From the NCBI RefSeq assembly GCF_016862435.1, contig NZ_BOMY01000033.1, positions 186,001 to 250,000 of the forward strand: a stretch of 64,000 nt of DNA, in the 5' to 3' direction. The DNA comes from Paractinoplanes tereljensis. GTDB taxonomy: Bacteria; Actinomycetota; Actinomycetes; Mycobacteriales; Micromonosporaceae. This document shows, one piece after another, positions 41,122-49,551 of the stretch; position 1 is the stretch's first letter, and each line of letters opens with the position of its first letter. Under the pieces are notes generated by a model. The model was not told where the DNA came from and did not search any database. It was given only the letters and a program-made list of their open reading frames with translations. A program made the translations under genes and the position numbers.

Positions 41122-43004
41122 GGCACGAAGATCAGGCCGCTGCCGGCCGCGATCTCGTCGCGCGCGGGTTCCGAAGCGGACCGCGCTCGGTCCAGCGTGG
41201 CCTGATCACCCAGCCGGTGCGCAGCCTGGGCGGTCAGGCCCCACAGCGCTTCGCTCAGAAGATCGGGCGCAGGCGCGGGGAGATCTCCGAGGGCCGCCAA
41301 CGCTTCCCGTTCCCGGCCTTCGGCGAGGTGTACGTGCGGGAGCGCCCACTTTTCAAACGGCCCGAAGTCACCGCCCGTGGCCGGCGGAAGCGAGGGCTCG
41401 CCGCACCGCACACTTAGCGCAAGCCGAGCCAGGGCCGGCAGCCCGACCGCCAGGCCCGGCATTCCGGATTCGTCCAGAAGGAGAGCGGCCGCCGCATAGG
41501 CCGGGCCGGCCGCCTCCGGGTCGTCAACCGACAGCCGCATCGCCCGGTACCAGGTCGTGAAGACCGTGACCAGCGGAAGCTCGTGCCGCGCCGACAGCTC
41601 GTCAGCGGCCGCGGCGTGCCGGTCGGCCGCCGCGAAGTCGGCGAGGGCGCTGCGGGCCTGTATCCGGATCAGATGCCCGAGCACCTCGGAGGTGACCAGC
41701 CCGGCCCGGCGGGTCACCTCGACCAGTTCGGCACCGATCCGGTCCCGCTCGGCGGCCAGCCCGATCCGGTAGGTGCTCTGCATGAACAGCCCGTTCAACG
41801 CGAACGCCAGCAACGCCGGATCGTCCTGCTCACGCGCGATGCCAACGGCTTCCACCGCACCCGCCCGACTCTCCGCCGTCGCCGCCGCGCCCCGCGACTC
41901 CACCGCGATCGTGGCCAGCAGCCGCGCCCGAGTCGCCGGTGCCTCGACCTGGCGTAAGGCGCGGTGGGCGGCGGCGACGATGGCAGCGGCCTGGGCCGGG
42001 TCGTCGGGGCGGGGCCAGATCGCCGGGACGTCGTAGGCGCCGATCACCCGGGCGGTCAGCGCCGGGTCGCCCAGTTCCTCGGCGGCGGCGATCGCGGCGG
42101 TGCGGTGCCGGCGGGCCGCTTCCAGGCCGCCGCCGCTGGTCACGGCCAGGCTGCGCAGCAGGGTGACGGTCGAGTCGAGGCGGGCCCGGGCGCCGGCCGC
42201 GACGATCCGGTCGTAGTCGGCGGCCGCGTCGGCCCACACCTCGCCGGCCCGCCCGAGGTCGAGCTGGGGTGCCTGCCGGAGGATGTCGGACTCCAGTTTC
42301 CGCAGCTCCGGGGTGGGGTCGAGGCCGAGCTGATCGGACAGCAGGGTGCGGGCCCGGCGCAGCACGGCGAGGGCGTCGGGCTGCCGGCCGGTGCGATAGA
42401 GGGCCAGCGCCAGCAGCCGCCAGGCCTGCTCGCGCCACGGGTGCTCGGTGGCGTGCGCGTCCAGGTCGGGAATCGCGCCGGCCGGGTCGCCGGCGGCCAG
42501 CCGGGCCTCGGCCAGCTGCTCGACCGCGCGCAGCCGCAGCTCGGCCAGCCGGGAGCGTTCCGCGCCGGTCCACGGCTCGTCGGCGAAGTCCGCGTAGGCC
42601 GGTCCGCGCCACCAGGACAGCGCCTCGACCAGGCGTTTCACCGGGTCGTCGCCCGGGGCGGACCGCACGGTGTCCTCGAAACGCCAGGCGTCGACTGCGG
42701 CCGGGGCGGCGCGCAGGGCGTACCCGGGGCCCTCGGTAACCAGCAGGCGGGCCGCGACCCGCGGCGTACGGTCCGGTTCGAGCGCTCGGCGCAGGGCCGC
42801 GACAAACGTCCGTACCGCGGGAATTGCTCCTTCCGGCGGCGCCACCCACAGGTCCGTGACCAGGTCGCCCACCGGAACCACCCGGCCGCGCGCGGCGATC
42901 AGCCGGGCCAGGACCGCGCGATGGCGCGGGCCTTTGAGCGGGATCGGATCGCCGGCCGAGTCCCAGGCCGCGACCGGACCCAGCACCCCGAACGTGATCC
43001 CCAC
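41106..43004 (-). CDS. SARP/AfsR-type regulator with BTAD and TPR-like repeats
   Basis: A 632-residue transcription factor. An OmpR-type winged-helix domain (about 3-95; FGVLGPVAAWDSAGDPIPLKGPRHRAVLARLIAARGRVVPV) is followed by the bacterial transcriptional activator domain (about 100-245; RRGPAYADF equivalent WWRGPAYADFADEPW and LRLRAVEQLAEARLAAGD). The remaining 380 residues are helical repeats without a NB-ARC/STAND module, so no ATPase switch is visible. Family members activate antibiotic or stress genes, but no biosynthetic cluster lies here and the target is unknown. The GTG start is inferred from the fold. It overlaps the convergent AHSA1 gene by 16 bp. Confidence 0.88.
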   Translation of the reverse strand: MGITFGVLGPVAAWDSAGDPIPLKGPRHRAVLARLIAARGRVVPVGDLVTDLWVAPPEGAIPAVRTFVAALRRALEPDRTPRVAARLLVTEGPGYALRAAPAAVDAWRFEDTVRSAPGDDPVKRLVEALSWWRGPAYADFADEPWTGAERSRLAELRLRAVEQLAEARLAAGDPAGAIPDLDAHATEHPWREQAWRLLALALYRTGRQPDALAVLRRARTLLSDQLGLDPTPELRKLESDILRQAPQLDLGRAGEVWADAAADYDRIVAAGARARLDSTVTLLRSLAVTSGGGLEAARRHRTAAIAAAEELGDPALTARVIGAYDVPAIWPRPDDPAQAAAIVAAAHRALRQVEAPATRARLLATIAVESRGAAATAESRAGAVEAVGIAREQDDPALLAFALNGLFMQSTYRIGLAAERDRIGAELVEVTRRAGLVTSEVLGHLIRIQARSALADFAAADRHAAAADELSARHELPLVTVFTTWYRAMRLSVDDPEAAGPAYAAAALLLDESGMPGLAVGLPALARLALSVRCGEPSLPPATGGDFGPFEKWALPHVHLAEGREREALAALGDLPAPAPDLLSEALWGLTAQAAHRLGDQATLDRARSASEPARDEIAAGSGLIFVPQPPV

Positions 43005-43116
43005 CGCCTCACCGTACTGCGACGCGCCGTCGCTTTAAAGACTGAAAAAACGGGTAAACCATGACATAGCCGCTAGCGTGGCGGTGCTGATCTTCGGGGT
43101 ACGGGGGTGTTCGGTG

Positions 43117-43662
43117 ATGAAGTCCTTCTGGAGCCGCTGCGGTGTCGCGGTCCTTGTCGGTGTCGCGGTTCCCGGAGTAATCGCGGGGCCGGCCGCCGGG
43201 CAGGACCGCGGGCTGCTCGGCCTCGGCTATCAGCTCGTCAACGCCAACAGCCACCGGTGCCTCACGGTCACCGCCGGCGGTCTCGCCGACAACGCGATCC
43301 TGATCCAGAAGGACTGCGCGCGCGATTCGTCCTACCGCTGGCGGTTCCAGCGCTCCGCCGCCGGTTACCGGATCGTCAACGCGAAGAGCGGCAAGTGCCT
43401 CACCATCGCCGGGGACAGCGTCGAGGACAACGGCTTCGCGATCCAGAACCGCTGCGGCGGCGCCACCAGCGAATGGCAGGTCGGCGGCCGCACCGGGCTG
43501 GACCTGGCCTACATCCGGCTGGAGAACGCGCACAGCCACAAATGCCTGACCATCGCCGGTGGAAGCGTCGTTGAGAACGGCATCGCGGTGCAGTACCGCT
43601 GCGACGACGAGGCCTCCCGGCGCTGGACCGCCAAGCTGATGGTCGGACCGGCATTGGATTAG
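43117..43662 (+). CDS. Secreted ricin B-type lectin (single beta-trefoil)
   Basis: A 181-residue secreted protein. A signal peptide (KSFWSRCGVAVLVGVAVPGVIAGPAAG) precedes a beta-trefoil of three homologous units, each with a YQLVNANSHRCLTV, YRIVNAKSGKCLTI or IRLENAHSHKCLTI start and a Cys-Trp/Trp end (QKDCARDSSYRWRF, QNRCGGATSEWQV, QYRCDDEASRRWTA). This is the ricin B/CBM13 fold, which binds galactose or xylan-type sugars, here without any attached enzyme. The ATG at 43117 begins the signal peptide. It is divergent from the SARP gene. Confidence 0.9.
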   Translation: MKSFWSRCGVAVLVGVAVPGVIAGPAAGQDRGLLGLGYQLVNANSHRCLTVTAGGLADNAILIQKDCARDSSYRWRFQRSAAGYRIVNAKSGKCLTIAGDSVEDNGFAIQNRCGGATSEWQVGGRTGLDLAYIRLENAHSHKCLTIAGGSVVENGIAVQYRCDDEASRRWTAKLMVGPALD

Positions 43663-43714
43663 GCCGGTCCAGGGGGTGCCGGTCCAGTGTGGTGAGTCGG
43701 TAAGGTGCGCTCCC

Positions 43715-44545
43715 ATGACCGAGAGGATGCTCGTCGTCGGTGCGAGCGGGCACCTGGGCCGCAAGGTCGCTTCGCGGGCGATGGCGGCCGGCTGGATGGT
43801 CGTCGGCACCAGGTTCAGCTCGGCCGGCGAGTTGGGCGAGGTGCCGCTGGACATCCGCGACGCCACCGCGGTTCGCGACCTGGTCCGCCGGGTCTTCCCG
43901 AGCGTGGTGATCCACACCGCGGCCGGCCGCGAGGACTGGCGGGTGATCGCCGACGGCGCCGCCCACGTGGCGGCGGCCGCCTACGCGGTCGGCGCCCGCT
44001 TGGTGCACGTGTCCAGCGAGGCGGTCTTCTCCGGCCGAGACGTGGAATACGACGAGACCGCGATGCCCGACCCGACCCACCTCTACGGCGCAGCCAAGGC
44101 GGCGGCCGAAACGGCGGTCCGGGCAATCGACCCGTCGGCAGCCGTGGTGCGCACCTCGCTGATTCTGGGCGACGGCCGAGGCGACCACGAGATCCTCACC
44201 CACGACCTGATCGCCGGCCGCCGAACCGGCGTCCTGCTGACCGACCAGGTCCGCAAGCCGATCCACGTGGACGACCTGTCCGACGCCCTGCTCGAGCTGG
44301 CGCTCAACGACCACCACGGCATCCTCAACGTGGCCGGCGCCGACCCGATCAGTTATTACGACCTGGGCGTCCTGGTAGCACGGCGAGACGGCCTAGACCC
44401 GGCACTGATCCCAGCAGCCACCACCGCCGAGGCCGGCCTGCCCCTACCAGCCGACATCCGGCTGAGCACCACCCGAGCCGAGGCCCTACTGCACACCCGC
44501 CTCCGCGGAGTCCAGGAGTTCCTAGCCGCCACAGTCCCCGCCTAG
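43715..44545 (+). CDS. NAD(P)-dependent sugar-nucleotide reductase/epimerase (RmlD-like SDR)
   Basis: A 276-residue extended short-chain dehydrogenase. The Rossmann motif is MLVVGASGHLGRKV (residues 4-17), followed by LDIRDATAVRDLVRRVFPSVVIHTAA, the serine in VHVSSEAVFSG and the catalytic YGAAK (Tyr-x-x-x-Lys). It ends with VRTSLILGDG and a weak substrate domain (KPIHVDDLSDALLELAL). This is the pattern of dTDP-4-dehydrorhamnose reductase RmlD and relatives, but no dTDP-sugar genes lie nearby, so the substrate is open. Confidence 0.87.
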   Translation: MTERMLVVGASGHLGRKVASRAMAAGWMVVGTRFSSAGELGEVPLDIRDATAVRDLVRRVFPSVVIHTAAGREDWRVIADGAAHVAAAAYAVGARLVHVSSEAVFSGRDVEYDETAMPDPTHLYGAAKAAAETAVRAIDPSAAVVRTSLILGDGRGDHEILTHDLIAGRRTGVLLTDQVRKPIHVDDLSDALLELALNDHHGILNVAGADPISYYDLGVLVARRDGLDPALIPAATTAEAGLPLPADIRLSTTRAEALLHTRLRGVQEFLAATVPA

Positions 44546-44571
44546 CCACCCCGTCGCAGCCAGGCCCGACC

Positions 44572-44622
44572 GGGACCAGCGGCGGGCCGGGACCAGCGGC
44601 GGGCCGGGACCAGCGGCGGGCC
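44572..44622. repeat. Three tandem copies of a 17-bp repeat
   Basis: GGGACCAGCGGCGGGCC occurs three times in perfect tandem, starting 27 bp after the epimerase stop. Confidence 0.9.
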
Positions 44623-45312
44623 GGCGGCTCCCGCGTCAGGCGACCGGTGGTGTTCCGGCGGCTTTGCTCTGCGCACCTATACGTGCTGTTCTGCGCACCT
44701 ATCAGCGCCCTGTCGCTGGTGGCGGCGTCCCGCGCGGGCCGATGCCGTCGTTCATGGCGTCAGCCGGGAGCGTCGGCTCGGTCCCGCGCCTGACCTGCGA
44801 TCTTGGAAAGCTACGGCAATGGACGGGTAGTCAATTCGACAAGTTCGCCGTGGGCTGAGTCGTCCCGGCGCTGACATGAACGGCATATCGGTTTTTCCGG
44901 GTGGGTGGAGTCCGTCAGGTGGGAGTGATTTCCGGAATGCGGACCGGACCCCCTGTTCCGTGCTCCCGGGCACAAATCCGGGAGCGCGGCGACCACCATT
45001 CGATCCGGTCGGCGCGCCGGAACCGCGCGATGCACGCCCGATGCAGGTTCGTGTGGAGCCGGACGGCCGGGCGAAGGCCCGGCCGCGACCAGGTGTCTAG
45101 ACCCAGAGGGGGTCTACCCGCACTGGACCGCAAGCGATCCGGAGGAGAAATCCCTTTTCGGTACGCGCTGGCACACTCCCGTGGCACTCGGTCCCGCCAG
45201 GTGCGACTCACCCTCCCCGCGCCCGCTACGGGCGGGCCCGACCCCTCGGTCGCCGGCCCCTCGTCCGTGGCCGTCCGGCTGTCGCCGGGCGGCCGCCGCT
45301 CGCCAGCCGTTA

Positions 45313-45387
45313 CCGGCCGCCCGCTGGCCGGCCGCCCGCTGGCCGGCCGCCCGCTGGCCGGCCGCCCGCTGGCCGGCCCCCCGCTGG
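45313..45387. repeat. Five tandem copies of a 15-bp repeat
   Basis: CCGGCCGCCCGCTGG is repeated four times exactly and once with changes. Any frame through it would encode monotonous pentapeptides such as AGRPL or ASGRP. Confidence 0.9.
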
Positions 45388-45549
45388 CGGCCGCCCGCCC
45401 GGCGGGGGCGGGGGGGTCGGGCGGGGCTGGGGTGGGGTTTTGGTTGCGCGAGAGTCGCTTCGCGCGCTGGTGTTGGACGGTGGTCGCGCTGTGTGGGCGG
45501 TCGGGGGTGGTTGCGGTTGTGGGGGTTGCGGGGCGTACTGGCGAAGGTT

Positions 45550-46485
45550 TTAGATTGCTTTTCGTAGTTTGCGGTAGGCGTTCCATGGGATTGACGGGCG
45601 GGGCAGGGCTCGCTTGGCCAGGTAATTCTTGGTGGTGGATCGGCAGTCTCGGACCGTGCGGATCGGGTCGGTGAGGCTTGCCTTGCTGCGGCCGGCCGGC
45701 TCGATCAGGCGGTCTGGGGTCAGCAGCCAGGCGCCGTCGGCGTCCGTTTTCAAGGAGCCGGTTACTACCGCGCTGTGCAGGTTCGACAGTTGGGCGTCGT
45801 GTCGGTGGACCAGCAGGCTTGCTCGGCCCTCGGTCAGGGGGTGGCCGTCGGGGACGGCTACGCGGTAAGCGCCGCCGTCGGCGGAGACCGTGGTTCGGAG
45901 CAAGGTTGGGGTGCCGGTGGCGTCTCGGGCGGCAAGGACTACTGAGGGGTACTCGGCCAGCACCTCATCGCCGATCAGGCCGCTTCCGGCCACCCGCTGG
46001 GGGGTTGTCCCGGGCGGCAGGTCTCGGGCGGTGATCTTGGTGGGGGTGACCGTGATCAGCAGGCGCATGAAGTAGAAGTCGGTCAGGGCAGTGGCCGGCC
46101 AGTCCAGGTATTTGCGGCAGCTCGGCTGGCGGTCGAACAGCCGCCGCCAGAAGTCGGCCAGGTCGCCGTCGGGTGCGGTGTGCACCTCGTCGGGGCAGGT
46201 GGCCGTGCCCTGGAGCAGGATCTGCTCGGGTGCGTCCAGGCCGCTCGCGTGCGGCTCGGAGAACAGCAGCGCCACCCGGTCGTCGCGGCGGATGTTGTAG
46301 GCCTTCTGCGGGAATCCGAGCGACGTGGTCAGCAGGAAACGGCCGTCGGACAGCGAGATCCCGGACGTCGGCCAGGCCGTCGGGGTTCCGTCCTTGCCGA
46401 TGGTTACCAGCTCACAGGTGCGGTAGGCATTGATCGTCGCGTCCAGTTCGGACCCGGGCACCAGTGCCCCCAGCGATTTAGGCAT
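45550..46485 (-). CDS. Pyridoxamine 5'-phosphate oxidase-family (split-barrel flavin-binding) protein
   Basis: A 311-residue protein. The N-terminal half is a PNPOx-like split barrel: YRTCELVTIGKDGTPTAWPTSGISLSDGRFLLTTSLGFPQKAYNIRRDDRVALLFSEP (about 18-76), the conserved strand pattern that binds FMN, F420 or haem. The C-terminal half (about 170-290; VVLAARDATGTPTLLRTTV, LTEGRASLLVHRHD) repeats part of the fold. Actinobacterial relatives include F420-dependent reductases, but the ligand is not certain. The ATG at 46485 is preferred because AGGA lies seven bases upstream; an in-frame ATG sits 9 bp before it. Confidence 0.82.
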   Translation of the reverse strand: MPKSLGALVPGSELDATINAYRTCELVTIGKDGTPTAWPTSGISLSDGRFLLTTSLGFPQKAYNIRRDDRVALLFSEPHASGLDAPEQILLQGTATCPDEVHTAPDGDLADFWRRLFDRQPSCRKYLDWPATALTDFYFMRLLITVTPTKITARDLPPGTTPQRVAGSGLIGDEVLAEYPSVVLAARDATGTPTLLRTTVSADGGAYRVAVPDGHPLTEGRASLLVHRHDAQLSNLHSAVVTGSLKTDADGAWLLTPDRLIEPAGRSKASLTDPIRTVRDCRSTTKNYLAKRALPRPSIPWNAYRKLRKAI

Positions 46486-46535
46486 GCGCGGCATCCTATT
46501 GATCCACATGCCGGTCGTGTTACGGCTAGCCATCT

Positions 46536-46556
46536 GGTTGGATCTATTGACCAACC
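46536..46556. promoter_or_regulatory. Inverted repeat before the membrane metallopeptidase
   Basis: GGTTGG-ATCTATTGA-CCAACC is a perfect 6-bp inverted repeat ending 16 bp before the ATG, in the divergent promoter region. It is a candidate operator. Confidence 0.35.
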
Positions 46557-46571
46557 TCACAAGGAGCCGCG

Positions 46572-47975
46572 ATGTCCGACGACCCCGACGTCGCCGCGAT
46601 TCCCGCCCAGCGCGTCCCCGAGCACGACACGTTGCCGGTCGCGCCAGTCGTCCCGGTCGTCCCCGTGGCGCCGCCGGTGGGGACGGTGGGGGCGCGCCGG
46701 TGGGGCGTTCGGGTGGTGCTTGCGGTGGTGGCGGCTCTCGCCGTACTCCTGGTGGGGGTCCTGGTCTTTCAGCCCGGGTCGGCGCCGGAAGGCGCGGCAG
46801 TGGCTGCGGCCAGCGCGGCGCCGGCGTCCGCCGCGACCACCCCCTATGACCTGGCGGTGGCCGCGCTCAAGGCGCAGGAGGCGGCGCTTACCGGCGGTGA
46901 CGAGGGTGCGTGGCTGGCGGCGGTCGATCCGGGGAAGGCCGAGCTGCGGGCTGAGTACCGGGTTCTCTTCCGGAACCTGCGCGGGCTGGGGATCACGCGG
47001 TTCGCCTACCAGCCGGGCCTGGGGAAACCCGTGAAGGGCGACGCGGCGGCGGTGGCTGTGCGGGTGGACGCCGACTACTGCTTCGGCGACGACATGTGCC
47101 CGGCCAATCCGGGCACCGACTGGGCCCGGCCGCCGCACATCTCGCAGGAGCTGACGTTGCGGCTGGTCGGCGGGCATTACGTGATCAGCGCGCTCGGTAA
47201 GTCGACCGCGCCGGACTCGCGGCAGCCGCTGCCGTGGGAGGACAGCGAACTTGCCTTCGCCTCGGGGAAGCGGGTCGTCGTGGCGGCGGCCAAGGGGCAG
47301 GAGGCCGATCTGAAGCGGGTGCTTCCGGTGGCCGAGAAGGCGGCGGTGACCGCCGATCACTACGCGGCGCTCAACGGGACGCCGCAGCGGAACTACCGGA
47401 TCTTCCTGGCCGGGGAGAAGCAGTGGAAGGCCTGGTACGGCGGGGACCAGGACGAGTGGGCGATCGGGCTGGCCCTGCCGCTCAATCGGAGCGGTATCGA
47501 CGTGCTCGTCCGGATGTCCGAGATGGACAGCGCGCTGACCCTGCGCACCACCGTGCAGCACGAGCTCGGCCACGTGGTCACGCTGACCGGGGCCTATCAG
47601 GTGGACGGGGCCGAGGACACCTGGCTCAGCGAGGGCATCGCGGAATACATCGGATGGCAGCCCAAGGGCGCTTCCGGGAGTTTCCGCCGGTCCAGCGTGC
47701 GGTGGCAACTCGACCGGGACGCACCGGACTCGATGGTGCCGCCCCGGCCGGGACCCAAGGCCCCGGCGCGGGCCGGCGACGCGTTCTACGGGCTCAGCCA
47801 CTGGGCCGCCGACTGCATGGCCACCAAGTACGGCGAGCCGAAACTGTTCACCTTCGTGCGGCTGGTGCTTACCCAGGACAACAGCTACGACCAGGCCAGC
47901 CACGATGCGTACGGGGTGCCGTTCGCGACCGTGGACAAGGCCTGCGTGTCGTGGATCAGGAAGCAGGCGTCCTGA
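46572..47975 (+). CDS. Membrane-anchored zinc metallopeptidase (peptidase MA-like)
   Basis: A 467-residue protein. A 40-residue proline/valine-rich cytoplasmic start is followed by one membrane helix (about 47-66; GVRVVLAVVAALAVLLVGVLVF), so most of the protein is outside the cell. The C-terminal part carries a gluzincin site: HELGH (His330, Glu331, His334) and WLSEGIAEYIGW about 20 residues later (third ligand Glu). The middle region (about 95-220) resembles SnoaL/NTF2-like ligand folds. Substrates are unknown. The ATG follows AAGGAG. The last 20 bp overlap the convergent aminotransferase gene. Confidence 0.85.
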   Translation: MSDDPDVAAIPAQRVPEHDTLPVAPVVPVVPVAPPVGTVGARRWGVRVVLAVVAALAVLLVGVLVFQPGSAPEGAAVAAASAAPASAATTPYDLAVAALKAQEAALTGGDEGAWLAAVDPGKAELRAEYRVLFRNLRGLGITRFAYQPGLGKPVKGDAAAVAVRVDADYCFGDDMCPANPGTDWARPPHISQELTLRLVGGHYVISALGKSTAPDSRQPLPWEDSELAFASGKRVVVAAAKGQEADLKRVLPVAEKAAVTADHYAALNGTPQRNYRIFLAGEKQWKAWYGGDQDEWAIGLALPLNRSGIDVLVRMSEMDSALTLRTTVQHELGHVVTLTGAYQVDGAEDTWLSEGIAEYIGWQPKGASGSFRRSSVRWQLDRDAPDSMVPPRPGPKAPARAGDAFYGLSHWAADCMATKYGEPKLFTFVRLVLTQDNSYDQASHDAYGVPFATVDKACVSWIRKQAS

Positions 47976-49161
47976 GCACCCCGGCCAGCCGGCGCATGCC
48001 CTCGCCGACCTCCTCGGGGGTGTGCGTGGTGAAGGACAGCCGCATGGTCGCGGTGTCCGGGCGGCCGGCGTGGAACGGGGCGCCGGGCACGAACGCCACG
48101 TCCCGGGCCAGCGCGGCCGGCAGCAGCGTGCCGGTGTCGACCTCGCCGGGCAGGCGCAGCCAGGTGAACATGCCGCCGTCCGGGTCGGACCAGGTGCTGC
48201 CGGCCGGCGCGGTGCCGGGCATGGCCGCCATCATCGCGTCCCGCCTCGCGCGGTAGGCGTCGCGCAGGCCGGCCAGGTGCGCGTCCAGGTCGGTGGTGGC
48301 CAGCCACTCGGCTGCGGCGGCCTGGTCGATGGTGGACGTGTGCAGGTCGGCGGCCTGCTTGGCGACGGTCAGTGCGGGGCGCAGCGCGGCGGGGGTGCGC
48401 ACCCAGCCGAGCCGCAGGCCGGGCGCGGCGATCTTGGAGAAGCTGCCCAGGTGCAGCACGTGCTCCTCGGCGCCGGGCTGGGCGGCCAGGGCGGCGACCG
48501 GTTCGCCGCGGTAGCGCAGTTCGCCGTACGGGTCGTCCTCGACCACCCACATGCCGTGCTCGGCGGCCAGCGAGGCGACCGCGGCCCGGCGCTCGACCGG
48601 CAGGGTGCGGCCGGTCGGGTTGGCGAACGTCGGCACCAGGTAGAGCAGCTTGGGCCGGGACTCTGCGATGACCTCGCGCAACGCGTCCGGGTCGACGCCG
48701 TGGTGGTCGGCCGGGACGGTGACGATCCGGCAGCCGGCCAGCTGGAAGCACTGGATGGCGGCCAGGTAGGTGGGCTCCTCGACGGCGACCACGTCGCCGG
48801 GGTCGAGCAGGGCGGCCGCGATCAGGGTCAGCGCCTGCTGCGAGCCGGTGGTGACGAGCAGGTCGCCGGCCTCGGTGGGCAGGCCGCGGGCGGTTATCCG
48901 GGCGGCCACCCGGGTGCGGAGGTCCGGGTTGCCCTCGGTCGGTGCGTACTGCAGGTGGCGGCGGCCGCCGGGGGCGGACAGCACCCGGTCGAAGGCGCCG
49001 CGCAGCCCGTCCAGGTCGAAAAGCTCGGGGGCGGGCAGGCCACCGGCGAACGAGATGACCGACGGGCGGTCGATGAGGGCGAGCAGGTCGCGGACGGGTG
49101 AGCTGGCGACGCCGGCCAGACGCTGGGCGGGCAGCGCGGGGCGGACGGCAGGGTGGGTCAT
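47956..49161 (-). CDS. PLP-dependent aminotransferase (class I/II, LysN/2-aminoadipate type)
   Basis: A 401-residue fold-type I aminotransferase. Motifs: ISFAGGLPAPELFD near the N-terminus, YAPTEGNPDLR, TTGSQQALTLIAAALLDPGD, PTFANPTGRTL (Asn and Asp-adjacent PLP contacts), VVEDDPYGELRY and the Schiff-base lysine in LGSFSKIAAPGLRLGW. The C-terminus ends with PGGMFTW-type and LSFTTHTPEEVGEG elements. This group includes 2-aminoadipate and aromatic/branched aminotransferases, and the MocR catalytic domain without its HTH. Given the lysine- and amine-related genes elsewhere in the window, a 2-aminoadipate role is possible but unproven. Confidence 0.87.
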   Translation of the reverse strand: MTHPAVRPALPAQRLAGVASSPVRDLLALIDRPSVISFAGGLPAPELFDLDGLRGAFDRVLSAPGGRRHLQYAPTEGNPDLRTRVAARITARGLPTEAGDLLVTTGSQQALTLIAAALLDPGDVVAVEEPTYLAAIQCFQLAGCRIVTVPADHHGVDPDALREVIAESRPKLLYLVPTFANPTGRTLPVERRAAVASLAAEHGMWVVEDDPYGELRYRGEPVAALAAQPGAEEHVLHLGSFSKIAAPGLRLGWVRTPAALRPALTVAKQAADLHTSTIDQAAAAEWLATTDLDAHLAGLRDAYRARRDAMMAAMPGTAPAGSTWSDPDGGMFTWLRLPGEVDTGTLLPAALARDVAFVPGAPFHAGRPDTATMRLSFTTHTPEEVGEGMRRLAGVLRTPAS

Positions 49162-49297
49162 GATGGGTCTCCCGGTCAGGCTGGTGAACAGCGCCCTGGG
49201 GCACGGCGGTTGGCCGGCGACGCGCGGGGCGCGTGAAAGGCTGCCTGATCGAGGAGCCGTCCCACAGCTTATCGGGTGGTCCGTGCTTAACGATAGT

Positions 49298-49504
49298 TCA
49301 GGCCCGGAAGTTGATCTTCTTGTGTGTGCCGTCACAGAACGGCTTGACCGCGGAGCGGCCGCAGCGGCACAGCGCGATCGTCTCGCGACCGGGATCGATC
49401 GGCTCGCCGTCGGGCGTGCGCAGTTCGAAATCGCCCCGGATGATCAGCGGGCCGTCCGGGTACGGGACGATCGTGGCGGGCGTCCCACGCTGCCTGCGAA
49501 ACAT
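49298..49504 (-). CDS. CDGSH iron-sulfur domain protein
   Basis: A 68-residue protein consisting of a single CDGSH domain. The [2Fe-2S] ligands Cys46, Cys48, Cys57 and His61 are all present in CRCGRSAVKPFCDGTH. Such proteins act as electron carriers or cluster donors, with redox activity tuned by the His ligand. The gene is divergent from an iron-dependent haem-oxygenase-like enzyme with only 47 bp between starts, a repeated pairing in actinomycetes, so it may deliver electrons or a cluster to it. Confidence 0.92.
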   Translation of the reverse strand: MFRRQRGTPATIVPYPDGPLIIRGDFELRTPDGEPIDPGRETIALCRCGRSAVKPFCDGTHKKINFRA

Positions 49505-49551
49505 GCCCTACCCTAGCGATTTTGCAGGACTTGCGGCGTTAGCGGGGGTGC

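Larger units (their letters stand above)
44546..45549. other. One-kilobase repeat-rich region without a convincing gene
   Basis: I find no open frame here with recognisable protein features. Frames of 60-260 codons exist on both strands but are low in complexity and lack good starts. It contains a 17-bp triple repeat, the direct repeat CTGCGCACCTAT (44669-44680 and 44691-44702), a hairpin GCTCCCGG/CCGGGAGC (44962-44985), the inverted repeat TAGACCC/GGGTCTA (45098-45116) and a 15-bp repeat array. It may be a decayed gene or an island scar. Confidence 0.5.

Noticed and set aside
41106..43004. The SARP-type protein as the regulator of a local antibiotic cluster
   Set aside because: No polyketide, peptide or terpene synthase gene is present in the window.
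44664..44858. A 64-codon plus-strand frame
   Set aside because: It has no Shine-Dalgarno sequence or recognisable features, and it runs through a direct repeat.
45313..45387. The tandem array as a CRISPR
   Set aside because: The units are 15 bp and directly adjacent, with no spacers and no cas genes.
44915..45586. A 223-codon minus-strand frame with ASGRP repeats
   Set aside because: It overlaps the end of the PNPOx-family gene, is made of low-complexity sequence and has no ribosome site, so I cannot support it as a gene.
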